Assembly (NCBI GenBank): GCA_016648135.1
Contig: JADDOH010000292.1
Span: 496,001 to 560,000, forward strand
From: Agrypnia vestita
Taxonomy: Eukaryota; Arthropoda; Insecta; Trichoptera; Phryganeidae
Length of the DNA: 64,000 bases
Direction of reading: 5' to 3'
Shown: positions 55,161-64,000 of the stretch, piece by piece
Layout of the letters: each line of letters begins with the position of its first letter
Numbering within the stretch: the first letter of the stretch is position 1
Translations under genes and position numbers: made by a program
The notes under the pieces: model-generated
What the model was told of the DNA's origin: nothing
What the model saw: only the letters and a program-made list of their open reading frames with translations
Database searches by the model: none

Positions 55161-56157
55161 GTGTGCCGCTCTATCCTCTCTGTCTATCTGTAAATAGAAT
55201 ATTATTGGAAAATTACATTAAATACCGAAAACTACTATAAAAATTTTCATAAATTTGATTAAAATGACTAATTACCATTGACGTATTTATAATATGACAC
55301 GTTATACCCATACTAGCCGGCTTTCATATGTAGCAAATATTGCATTGAAAGAGACAACAAATCACATAATCAAGTAATCACGTAAAAATCAGGTAATTTG
55401 AAGTCACGGTGACTAAAATAACATACTCATTCTTGCAATAGTGTACGATACTCTGTTCCTTTTTCCCCGGGCCTTTTTTTCGGCGTTGCGTCGTGCCCGA
55501 TCATAAAGAAGGTCCGTTCAAAAACGAATGCAAGTAAGGCAATTACCTTACTTTTGAGTTGCCGAGATGGCACGCTTGTAACGTATCTACAGTTTATTAT
55601 ATCATTGCCAATTACAATGTTTTTCTTCATACATATTAAAAATATTAATATATTTTAAAAGGATTAGAAGCTGTCACAAATCAAATAATCAAATGACGCC
55701 ATTAAATGCCGGTAACTGTTAAAATTTCCCTTGCAACGTCAGTTAAGGAACTCGTAACTATTCAATTGAGCCATTTTGCGTAATAAACGTTACACTAATT
55801 GTTAAGATAAGCGTTAACTATTGGCACGATCCTCGAATCACTCGGCGCGGGGTCGATCTGACCGCGGGCGTTTTGTAAATTGGCAACCCCTTCCGGCGAA
55901 CAGGTCGCTTCACACTCGCGCGGAGGCCCGCGGCGCCCGCCGCCCCAACCCTTCTTGCAGCCACCCTATCGGAGGTTTTATGTGCGGAACTAATTACTAC
56001 ATTTTTTCACTTGTCGAGTTTAAGAACCACACACAGGATGAAAATGAGTTACATCGAAGTTAACATGAAAGAAATACATCCCTTGCCTCGAATTGCGTGA
56101 CTTAAAGGAAGATATTTATCACGTTAATTTATTAGCGATGATTAAAACGTTCTTTTC
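55161..56157. other. Unrecognised; CpG-rich patch at 55,820-55,990
   Basis: The patch includes CTCGGCGCGGGGTCGATCTG and CGGAGGCCCGCGGCGCCCGC. The 80-codon frame across it has low-complexity Arg/Pro/Ala composition and is not called. Possible regulatory or exonic DNA. Confidence 0.35.
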
Positions 56158-56347
56158 ACCGGTTATTTTCGGTACAGTTATTTGATATTTGTATCTCATT
56201 GTATCATTGATTGATAACTCAGATATAATTTTTTCTAGTACCGATGGTTGCCCGTCGAACTGCAAAAAACAAGTAGCCAATCATCGACGCAAACAGATAC
56301 AAATCTCAAATAACGTTTAGTATGTCACTAGTTAAAATACCACCACT
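56158..56347 (+). mobile_element. Inverted-repeat MITE family D, copy 3
   Basis: GGTTATTTTCGGTACAGTTA, TTGATATTTGTATCTCATTG, CTAGTACCGATGGTTGCCCG, AATCATCGACGCAAACAGAT, CTCAAATAACG, TTAAAATACCACCACT. It aligns with copy 2 throughout. Confidence 0.65.
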
Positions 56348-56985
56348 GGAATTTATAATTGCAATGATTTTTTTATGTGCAATTCAGATTACCGTCTCCA
56401 AAGTGAGCAAAGATAATGATTATTTGTCGTAGATAAATAAACAGACAACGTAAACAAATTTTTGTTTATCTTTATAATGATTTTTTTTTAATCTATTAAA
56501 TACATAAAAAAAAATTACTCGCGACCGCTAATCCACATTTTTGGAAGTCCAGTATTTTGGACCGGGGCAAGCGAGTGGTTAATAAATAAAAGTTTCCAAT
56601 AGTTGATTGTATTATTTGTGAGCTTATAATTTAAGAATCATTATGATGAATGCTAGAAGATTATAGAGAGGATCAAAAACTACTGAATTCTAAGAAAATA
56701 CTAAGCAAAACTTGCAACAATTATATAAAAAAAATCGTTTTGTATCTTATTGTAATATTGAAAAAAAGTGGTTTGATTACAACTGTTAATTATATGTTTT
56801 CTGTCTCCGGATTGACCTTGAATTTATGAAAAATTTAGAAAAAAAAATCTCTTTATACGGGAATTGTATTTATTAATATTTTCATTTTTTATAGTAAAAC
56901 ACCAGTTAAAGTAAGTTTTTATGTGTAAAAAAGGAAAATAAGTAATTATATAGTTGAATAGCATGTTGATTGTACATGTTGCATT
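56348..56985. other. No feature recognised
   Basis: AT-rich DNA without supported features. Confidence 0.55.
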
Positions 56986-57171
56986 GAGTAGTATGTTGGT
57001 CATATGGTTAGGACTCTCGCCTCGTGATCCAAAGGTCGCGGGTTCGAACCTCACTCCAGACCAGCAAGTTAGTCCTATTTTCATAGCACAACCATTTAAC
57101 TTTGTTTAAAAATAGTACGAATATTGATGTGACACGTATTCCGTGTTCACATCTCTATTTTAAAAAAAAAA
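56986..57171 (+). mobile_element. tRNA-derived SINE (family S1), best-preserved copy
   Basis: TAGTATGTTGGTCATATGG, TTAGGACTCTCGCCTCGTGA, TCCAAAGGTCGCGGGTTCGA, ACCTCACTCCAGACCAGCAA, GTTAGTCCTATTTTCATAGC, AATATTGATGTGACACG, TATTCCGTGTTCACATCTC and an A tail. Box B GGTTCGAACCT is at 57,041-57,051. The head resembles a tRNA; the parental isoacceptor is not clear. Confidence 0.85.
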
Positions 57172-57289
57172 TTCGAAGTGACACTTTCTATGTAATTAGA
57201 AACAAAATCATTTTTACTCTTAAATTCTGGCAATACTCTGCGAAATGTTATCTTAGCTTAAATGAATTCTTCTCTTGCTAAAGTTGCTG

Positions 57290-57480
57290 AGGCTTCTTGT
57301 GTCAATCTTCATAGATCTTTGAACTGCTTGCTTATGAATGTCCTTAGATTTTCAAGGCCGTTCAGAATCTTCTGTGTATGGTTTTCTGGGATATTCTGCC
57401 GTGTATATGTGACCTCTCTGGCCAACTTTTCGGATCCCATTGCAGGGTCCATCATCAAAGTTGATGTTGAGTGTGTGTTG
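57290..57480 (-). repeat. Retroelement piece with TTGATGA-stem-GAAAA motif
   Basis: Minus strand: TTTGATGATGGACCCTGCAA, TGGGATCCGAAAAGTTGGCC, AGAGAGGTC, then AAGATTCTGAACGGCCTTGA. It is homologous to the pieces at 9,258-9,469 and 9,496-9,600. It directly truncates the LINE relic upstream. Confidence 0.55.
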
Positions 57481-57489
57481 AAGTGTGGG

Positions 57490-57990
57490 TTATGTTTTGC
57501 CTTGCAGTACCGTACGATTCTGTTCAGAAGCCGTCTCTTTTTGCCCATCCTGCTCAACACCTTGTCGTTTCGGATATGTTCTAATCAATAGATCCTTGCC
57601 ATGCGCCTGTTCATCTCGAAGGCCGCCAGCAAAACACTCCAGACAAGAGTTTTAACCAAATTCTTCCTAACAACATATCCAAGATTGATGACAAGATTCA
57701 AAGATCTTGGATTTTTTGCTAAAGGCAACTCTTGCTTGTTGGATTCTGCTTATAATTTCTGCCTTTGAGCGACCATCTTGGGAAACTCTGCTGCAGAATA
57801 AGTTATTTTTTCGCTTGTTTAATAGTGACACCACTCAACACCTCTTTTTTCCAACAACCATGCACTTTGTTTTATCTCCGTTGTTCATTTTCATCTCGTA
57901 TACTCACGCCGGGATAATCTCTTATTTCTTCTCTCATCTCATCGATAGCCTATTGTATGTAGCGATTGAACAATGCTGGTAATATTAGTA
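57490..57990 (-). pseudogene. LINE reverse-transcriptase C-terminal relic
   Basis: Minus strand: NKVHGCWKKEVLSGVTIKQA, KSYK-type frameshifted block, KVWLLSGVFCW, TGAWQG, then VLSRMGKKRRLLNRIVRYCK. The last part parallels VLSRIFEKRRLFNRI at 45,600. The C-terminal part after RYCK is replaced by the repeat at 57,290-57,480. Confidence 0.6.
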
Positions 57991-58639
57991 CCAACCAGAA
58001 AATATGATTATTTTCTTTAACTTTGAGGCCAATCTGGAGACAAAAGTTGTTTCTCAATTTGTATTAATTTTACACATGTAAATTTGACGTAATTTGATAC
58101 TATTTGCGCTATTAGAATCCGCAAAATGCAAAAAAAATAGGGCCCGGCCTATTGAGCAGGTATCCCCAGCACTATATATTAAAGGCATATCATTTATCTC
58201 TCTATTATATATCAAGATAGACATCAAGGGATAGAAGTGTGATTTTTAACTTTTATGATAAGCATATATCTTTCCAAAGCTTGTGCAGCTTGCTTATTAC
58301 TTACTACCTAGTATTGAAACTTAAATAATTTTGGAATAGAGTGGAAAATTCTGTTGATTTCAAAAATATTTATGGTTACACCTTTTTTAATAATATCAAA
58401 TAATAAATCCTTATGAATGATTCCTCCGTGTCCGAAATTTTTTAGAGAAGAATCGCTAATTTAAAAAACATAACATATACATATTATATATTTAAATTAA
58501 AAAAATATGGAATCATGGAAAATATGCTATAAATATATTTCAGTAAATCACAATTTTTTACAATTTACAAATGAAAGTACTGAGATTCATTACTGGAAAA
58601 TTTTTACTTGATCATTACCAAAATGTACAAATAAGGAAA
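57991..58639. other. No feature recognised
   Basis: AT-rich DNA without supported features. Confidence 0.55.
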
Positions 58640-58870
58640 ACCTGTAAAAAAAGTGAAAAAAGAGGATAGTGACAGAATCGTGCATACAGCAGATAATGAA
58701 ATCTCCTCTGGACGACGACGCCCACCGGGAAGACCATCTAAACGACGCGACGGAGGGACAGCTGGAACTCATCATCCCCGGTGGCGTTATTTTCTCTACC
58801 CCAGATTGACAGATTTAATTAAAGAAAAAGAAGAAGAAGAAGACAATTTATCTAGAATCTCATAGTTGAA
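58640..58870 (+). pseudogene. Possible LINE tail fragment
   Basis: The frame HTADNEISSGRRRPPGRPSK followed by RRDGG resembles the GRRxxGRPxxRW block of LINE C-termini and ends in a GAAGAAG run. Evidence is a single block, so the call is weak. Confidence 0.35.
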
Positions 58871-60324
58871 TATTGTATCGGTAAGAATACATTTTAATAG
58901 ATTCTTCGAAGATTTTTAGATAGGATTGGAGATAATCCTTGTTAGATTATTACACTTAAGAAGACATTAAAATATTAATAATATTTTACTCACCAATCAT
59001 TAATTTTCGTTGACTCAACATAATTTTTAGTGCTACACCCAACTCTATAGTTTCAAGGCTTTTTAAAAAAATGTCTAATCTGATTAATGTATTAGCCTCA
59101 GTCTGATGTAAAATGATAAACGTAACAGCATTTCAGTCACATAAATATATGATATTATTCATTATATATCTAATAAACTATGGTTATATCAATAAGACGT
59201 TTATTTTAAATAATTGCAGACGATGTTTCTTTTAATTAAATATTTTTATCCGGTTTGTAGCCAAGCTTTAACTCTGTTGAAATATTTTAAAAAGTCTCAA
59301 AAATGATAGAAAAACAATTCTAATAAATATAATTTCATATTGCAGTAAAAAATACACAAATGAATAATAAATACAAATAGAAGGGTTCTAATTTCTGGCC
59401 ATCGGTGTATTTTGATTCCGATGGCGAGGACCGGTGGAATGTTGTATTTTAAGTAAGGCTGGTACTATTTAGAGAAATAGCTCGAATGCGCCGCTGTTAA
59501 CCGTGCACTGTGTATTTAAAGTTGTCCCTTAATCTCCGCTGTAATTACGGGCAGGAGCTTTCCTGGTCAGCTTTTAAGGATCCTCCGAGCGCACCTTGGG
59601 CCGCAACCATTGCGGCAGATACCGAGTCCAGTCAGGAAGATTAAGGATAATGCAAGGAACTTACCTAATATTGTGGTTGCGAACTAAAAGACGCACTCAC
59701 AGAACGTACCGAAAGTTACGAGTACAAATATCGGATAAATCAAGTCTAACAGCAAAATAATCTGGAACTGCGATGCCGCTCGACTTCTTTTGTACGAAGG
59801 TACATTGTAAATTCATTTCAATACAATAAAATACTAAAAACATATTTAACAGTAAATATTTAGTCTTCCGAATCTAATACATAATCTGACCTTCAGAATA
59901 TTTTGAATATGTTAAAAATTTTCAAGAATAAAAATCGAAATAATTTTCAGGCATATTCTATTGAATCTAAATATAGTAATTTCGTTGCCTGTCTGTCGGT
60001 CCTAAATTTAAAAAGCATCCGTAAAACCTGTTGCTAAAAAAATAAAACTTTAGATAGTTAACGGCTCAAGCAAAACACTAAGGTCGAAATTACACTATCT
60101 TGACATTTTTATATTATTATATTTACCTGTCTTAAGTACATTTTATCTTATTTTTCTGTAAAAATCCTGAAGGGTGTTAGTAAATAAATAAATAAAAAAT
60201 ATTTAGTTTTAGGTTTAAGCGAATAATCAATTTAAAAAACAAATGGGTTTCTATTCATGAATTTTCAGATTCAAAATCCTGCAATTATTATGTCACGTGA
60301 GTTTTCACGGGTGTATCTACGGCT
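58871..60324. other. Unrecognised; mixed-composition patch at 59,400-59,645
   Basis: The patch (GGAGCTTTCCTGGTCAGC, CCTCCGAGCGCACCTTGGGC) is richer in GC and unique. No frame or repeat relation was found. Confidence 0.4.
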
Positions 60325-60500
60325 AGTAGGTATGTTAATATTTTGTATGGTGGAATTGGTGAACGTTACATTGTGTAAAGTGATTACTTAAGCCAGCAAC
60401 ACAATAGGTCGTAAGCGCTATAAACACCCAAAGACTATACCTACTTTCCCATATATATAGCTTCGTCTCGGTTTGACGTCTATAATATATCTTGATTAAA
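60325..60500 (+). repeat. Repeat family G, copy 3
   Basis: TGGTGGAATTGGTGAACGTT, ACATTGTGTAAAGTGATTAC, TTAAGCCAGC, ATAGGTCGTAAGCGC, ATATATATAGCTTCGTCTCG, GTTTGACGTC. Confidence 0.65.
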
Positions 60501-60554
60501 ACTGATCATTGTTTAAAATGTATGGATAATAGATCTATATATCTATAGAAAGAA

Positions 60555-60610
60555 TAGATCTATATTTCCTAACTCGTGAATTCAGTACATTCTAAATTGG
60601 TACTCCGTTA
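60555..60610. mobile_element. Family C element fragment
   Basis: TTTCCTAACTCGTGAATTCA and GTACATTCTAAATTGGTACTCC match the right-centre of family C. Confidence 0.45.
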
Positions 60611-61415
60611 AATTTTTTTTAATAGATTGAAAAAAATATGTGATTCCTGTTCCCCGCTCTTACTAGTTGAAAAGAATCTCATCATCGCATCACACGATGA
60701 GTAGCTTATAAATATAAATGACCAAGCGGTAGATTTATAAAAGCTTACTTATCATAGCGCCATCCATCCGCCTATCCGCAGGGGTAAGCAGAGAGTCTGC
60801 TCGCTATTTTATTTGATGAAACGAGATCTTCTCTTACTCGCATTATATGCTTTGTTTATCTTTCTCCTCGCTCTTATATTCTACATGACAAAACCAACTC
60901 GGCGCTTTTTTAATGATTTTATCGTTCATTATTATTTTTATTATGTATTCTAAACAGCTCAAACCAGGTGTTTCACGGAACTCAATTGTTCCTACTCCAC
61001 CTTTACATTCGTCTGACATCTATTTTCTTCTATCATTCTCTCCATGCTCATACGTTCCAAAGGATCAAATAATTTCAGCGACACTTTTATTATTTTTGAA
61101 TCGACTACGCTAGAAACAGCTCTAAATTGGCTTCTTATTTGTTAATTCTTCAATCAATGGATCGAAATATACAAAAATTAACTCGCTATCAAACTTAAAA
61201 TTACCAATTTCCGTGTGGCGACATGCCGAAAGAATTAAACGCTAAACTCTTCTGTTGTGGCATATCACTTTTACCTTACCCCCTTTCATGCATATAGGAC
61301 GTCTCGTAGCTAGTAGAAAAAACTTCGGGGAGTCATCCAAATTAAATTTTGAATAGAAAATATTATTTTCATTTTGGAAAAAATGTTAAAAAGATAAGCG
61401 ATATTAATGTTTCCA
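60611..61415. other. No gene recognised
   Basis: A plus frame with TLLLFLNRLR near 61,085 and T-rich DNA only. Confidence 0.5.
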
Positions 61416-61560
61416 TTTTTTATAATATTTCTGAGCTATCTATTTTCTATAAAACGTTGGAGTTTCATGAAAGTGCTAAATTTTTTCGCTTTTATACAAG
61501 TCAAACAAAATGATGAAAACCCTGCAAAAATCTAGTTGAAATTTTTGCACGGTTTTGTTG
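61416..61560. mobile_element. Fold-back family E fragment
   Basis: ATAATATTTCTGAGC, TACAAGTCAAACAAAATGAT, GAAAACCCTGCAAAAATC and TTTTTGCACGGTTTTGTTG match the centre of copy 1 in degraded form. Confidence 0.5.
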
Positions 61561-61735
61561 AAATAATGTAGTCAAATATTACTTTTTCAGTTCGATTCCG
61601 AGATGTTTAGTATTTTCGGTTTAAAAAAATCGGCAAAGTAAGTTCTGCGCCGTGTCAGGTCGATCTTGTCCATTTTCCTAGGAGTGAAAAAACGTAAAAT
61701 AATTTGATCGTGCATCTTTGGAAATCCATAGAACA

Positions 61736-61990
61736 GTGGGCAGTATTGATCGCGCGCCGCCCCCCGCCCCCCCTCCCGCCCCGCGCGCCGCCCGTGAGCT
61801 GCATACAAATTCACTCCGCAGCAGGTGAAGCGGGCGGGGCGCAGGGCCGGGGGTGTTTAGAAATGTGGATGTTAACCGGACTGCACGCGAAAAAATCAAA
61901 ACAAGAAAAACTCTCCGCAAACTATGAGCAGCGCCGAATGGACCTCGGAAACTGCGAGCGAAAAACGAGACCCGCGCCGGCGACTTGGTA
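61736..61990. promoter_or_regulatory. Extreme GC-rich island with C-runs
   Basis: CGCGCGCCGCCCCCCGCCCC continues with further C-runs and GCGCGCCGCCCG; later GCGGGCGGGGCGCAGGGCCG. Frames of 95-120 codons on both strands are low-complexity and are not called. G-quadruplex or i-motif potential is evident. Promoter or exon function is inferred from composition alone. Confidence 0.3.
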
Positions 61991-62242
61991 ATGTTTTGAA
62001 TGGCAGGATTTGCTTCTTGAAACGTCATATTGGAATACAATATTCTTAACCACCTACATCTGGGCCGCTTGATGTGTGGCAGCTACAATTATTCAGTTGC
62101 AAGGGCTCGTATGAGTTTTGCTTCCTTGAAAGAAATAATAGTATTGACAAGAACCTGATAGTTTTCCACTTAAACCACTCTTTTTTTAGAAATATAATTA
62201 GAACTAGCGATCTGCAACCTACATTTCTATGTATGTGCCACA

Positions 62243-62408
62243 TGAGTAGCTTGTGTGTGTAGTAATTATCACTCTTGCCTGGTGATCCAGTGGACGATAG
62301 TTCGATCCCCATTCCAGAACACTGGTAAATTATTTCAATTTTCAAAGCGCATGCGTCAAGTTGATGTGATCCGTATTCCGTGATCATGTTTAAAAAAATT
62401 TTTTTTTT
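62243..62408 (+). mobile_element. tRNA-derived SINE (family S1)
   Basis: GAGTAGCTTGTGTGTGTAGT, CTTGCCTGGTGATCCAGTGG, box-B-like AGTTCGATCCCC, CCAGAACACTGGTAAATTA, TTGATGTGATCCGTATTCCG, TGATCATGTTT, then an A/T tail. Confidence 0.7.
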
Positions 62409-62974
62409 GAATATTTGACTTCATACATGCCACTGAGCTTAATTAAGTAAAATTATATTAATAATAAAATACTGAACATAGTAAAATTTTTCTTGAAAAT
62501 TATATTGCTTAAAAATTAGCGACTCTCTCGACCTTCAACTCCTAAGGCTAACAATTCAGTATTTGGTTCGTAGAAATTGTCCAGTTTACGCACATTTTCG
62601 TATTTTGTTGAGCTAAATGGGTTTTATACGGGTTTATAATATATGTATATATTATATTTAATAATTGGAACACATATTTTCTCGAGGAAAATGTACATTG
62701 TATCGAAAACCGTTACGTTTCAATAGAAAAAAAAAAAAATTCTATTACAATATTTTGAAACATTCCATCGCTAGCCAAATACAATTTTCAGTTACATTTA
62801 CAAGGTTGCTGTCCGAGGGAAGCGAATGATTAGAACCCCTTGGATAGAAACCTGCACTAATGTCTCAATTTTGGAACAAAAAAGGATCCAAATAGATTCT
62901 GATCTATTGGATCCTCCACTTATCCACATTTTGTACACGTCGCCCGCAGAAACGACAACAACTCGAAAAAGTTG
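62409..62974. other. No feature recognised
   Basis: AT-rich DNA with an A13 run near 62,730. Nothing else. Confidence 0.5.
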
Positions 62975-63140
62975 ATGTCATGACTAGAAAGGTAGAAGGC
63001 CAGGGAAGAAGAGAGCGAACTACAATCGATGGATCGACAAAATCCGAGTATATAGACAACTCTATCAATACTCGGTCAACAAGTCACAATCCGGGATTCG
63101 CGTTCTTCAATAACGAGGAAGCTGGGTAAAGAATGAAACG
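62975..63140 (+). pseudogene. LINE tail fragment
   Basis: In one frame GRPGKKRATYNRWIDKIRVY, RQLYQYSVNKSQSGIRVLQ, then SWVKNETQ. This fits the GRPxKRWxDxI...AxxRxxWR end of insect LINE ORFs, with frame damage. Confidence 0.45.
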
Positions 63141-64000
63141 CAGTCATGTTCAATTTATTTTAATTTTGATTTAATATTTTGTGCCTTAATTTGATAATTC
63201 ATGTATAGCTATTTTGACCTTATTACTTCACTGGTCAAGGGTTATGCGAGTGTTTTATTTTATTTTGTATTTTACAGAGCATTAACAATTTCAAGACAAA
63301 GGCGTACTGAGATATTTAAGTTATCGTCATGTCTATTATAAGTGCTCATTGTATGCGTTTAATATAAATAATATGTATGAAATAATCAAAAAACCAAAAT
63401 TAGTATAGCATAAATAAAAAAGTGTACATTATGTGTACCTATGTATAAAAAATAAAAGTTACCAAAAACATCGAAACAAAGCATAAACTAAATACAATAA
63501 TACTAAGCACCCACAACATATAAAAAATAGAAGTGTCTAAGAACATAGAAGTCAAAATAAATAAAAATTTAATAAAATATAAAATGTAATCAGAAAAACT
63601 AAGCAAAGCGTAAATACACATGAAAATTGAAGTATCCGGAAACATAGAAGGAAAAATCAAATAAACTTGTAAATACTGAGAAAAGCAATACGAAAAACGT
63701 AATTTTAGAAAAAGTATCGTGTAATAGTTTATTGTAGCTTGCTAATGATATCTCCAATTCATTTATCAAAATATTATCATTATGTAGTCTACACATTCAT
63801 GAAATGGTTTGATTTGCATATTTAATAATAGCATTACAAGAGATTGAATAATAATGTGATACAGTTCAAGACTTTAAGAAAAAAATTTATATAACGTATT
63901 TTTTGTACTCTCAATCATACAAGAAACTTTTTTCAAAACATCCGCTAAAAAATTACCATATTTTAAGCACCCCGATTTTTAATGGATGAAAGTATCAAAC
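63141..64000. other. No feature recognised
   Basis: AT-rich. The segment 63,440-63,660 has loosely repeated AACATAGAAG...AAAATAAA words (about 60-70 bp period), possibly an old tandem repeat. Confidence 0.4.

Noticed and set aside
57041..57051. tRNA genes at the SINE heads (GGTTCGAACCT and similar)
   Set aside because: Box B is present, but acceptor and anticodon stems do not close and the same non-tRNA body follows in each case, so these are SINEs.
60300..60340. Second Helitron terminus (ACGGCTAGTAGG)
   Set aside because: CTAGT is present, but a convincing 3' hairpin and family-like body are missing.
61678..62040. Open frames of 95-120 codons on both strands across the GC-rich island
   Set aside because: GC-rich DNA has few stops. 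The translations are Pro/Ala/Gly/Arg low complexity with no domain, and both strands are open together.

Overview
The window is AT-rich animal nuclear DNA, most likely from an insect. The evidence is two mariner elements of the DD34D class, a canonical nuclear tRNA-Asn(GTT), tRNA-derived SINEs, many decayed non-LTR retrotransposon tails of RTE-like and Jockey/CR1-like type, a Helitron-like terminus, and frequent TAGGTACCTAC-type words. I see no bacterial or phage gene organisation, no ribosomal RNA and no CRISPR array. No complete host protein-coding gene could be recognised. The window reads as an intergenic or very long intronic interval. The order below species level cannot be settled from this sequence alone.

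Layout. 1-6 kb: mostly unique AT-rich DNA with two head-to-tail copies of a ~300-480 bp repeat (family A). 6-10 kb: a Jockey-like reverse transcriptase relic, a 506 bp fold-back element (family E) and divergent pieces carrying CTGATGA...GAAAC motifs. 10-20 kb: SINE, a third family A copy, a 181-codon open frame of unknown nature, an RTE tail and a GAAGT-rich slippage array. 20-29 kb: family C inverted-repeat elements, one split by a later insertion with a 12-bp duplication, a TIR element (H), LINE and SINE relics, a second family E fold-back and a candidate secreted ORF. 29-38 kb: CpG-rich patches, two LINE relics, rearranged C/A repeats, two short unknown ORFs at 35.2-35.9 kb, and a nearly perfect ~500 bp hairpin (36.6-37.1 kb) abutting a possible exon. 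38-43 kb: families G and D, an isolated tRNA-Asn and a 96-bp tandem duplication. 43-50 kb: two inverted-orientation mariner copies (43,022-44,307 minus; 47,761-49,040 plus) flanking LINE relics. 50-64 kb: SINEs, an AT cruciform block, a Helitron-like end, further E/D/G fragments, LINE tails and GC-rich islands.

Functional content. The only gene likely to work is the tRNA-Asn. Both mariner transposases are broken at different places, although both elements keep full terminal repeats and TA duplications. Everything else is repeat archaeology plus a handful of GC-rich patches that could be exons or regulatory DNA of a flanking gene. I did not find a convincing new biological system. The most rewarding signals are the young fold-back at 36.6-37.1 kb, the recurring hammerhead-like motif in several unrelated contexts, and the uncharacterised inverted-repeat families.
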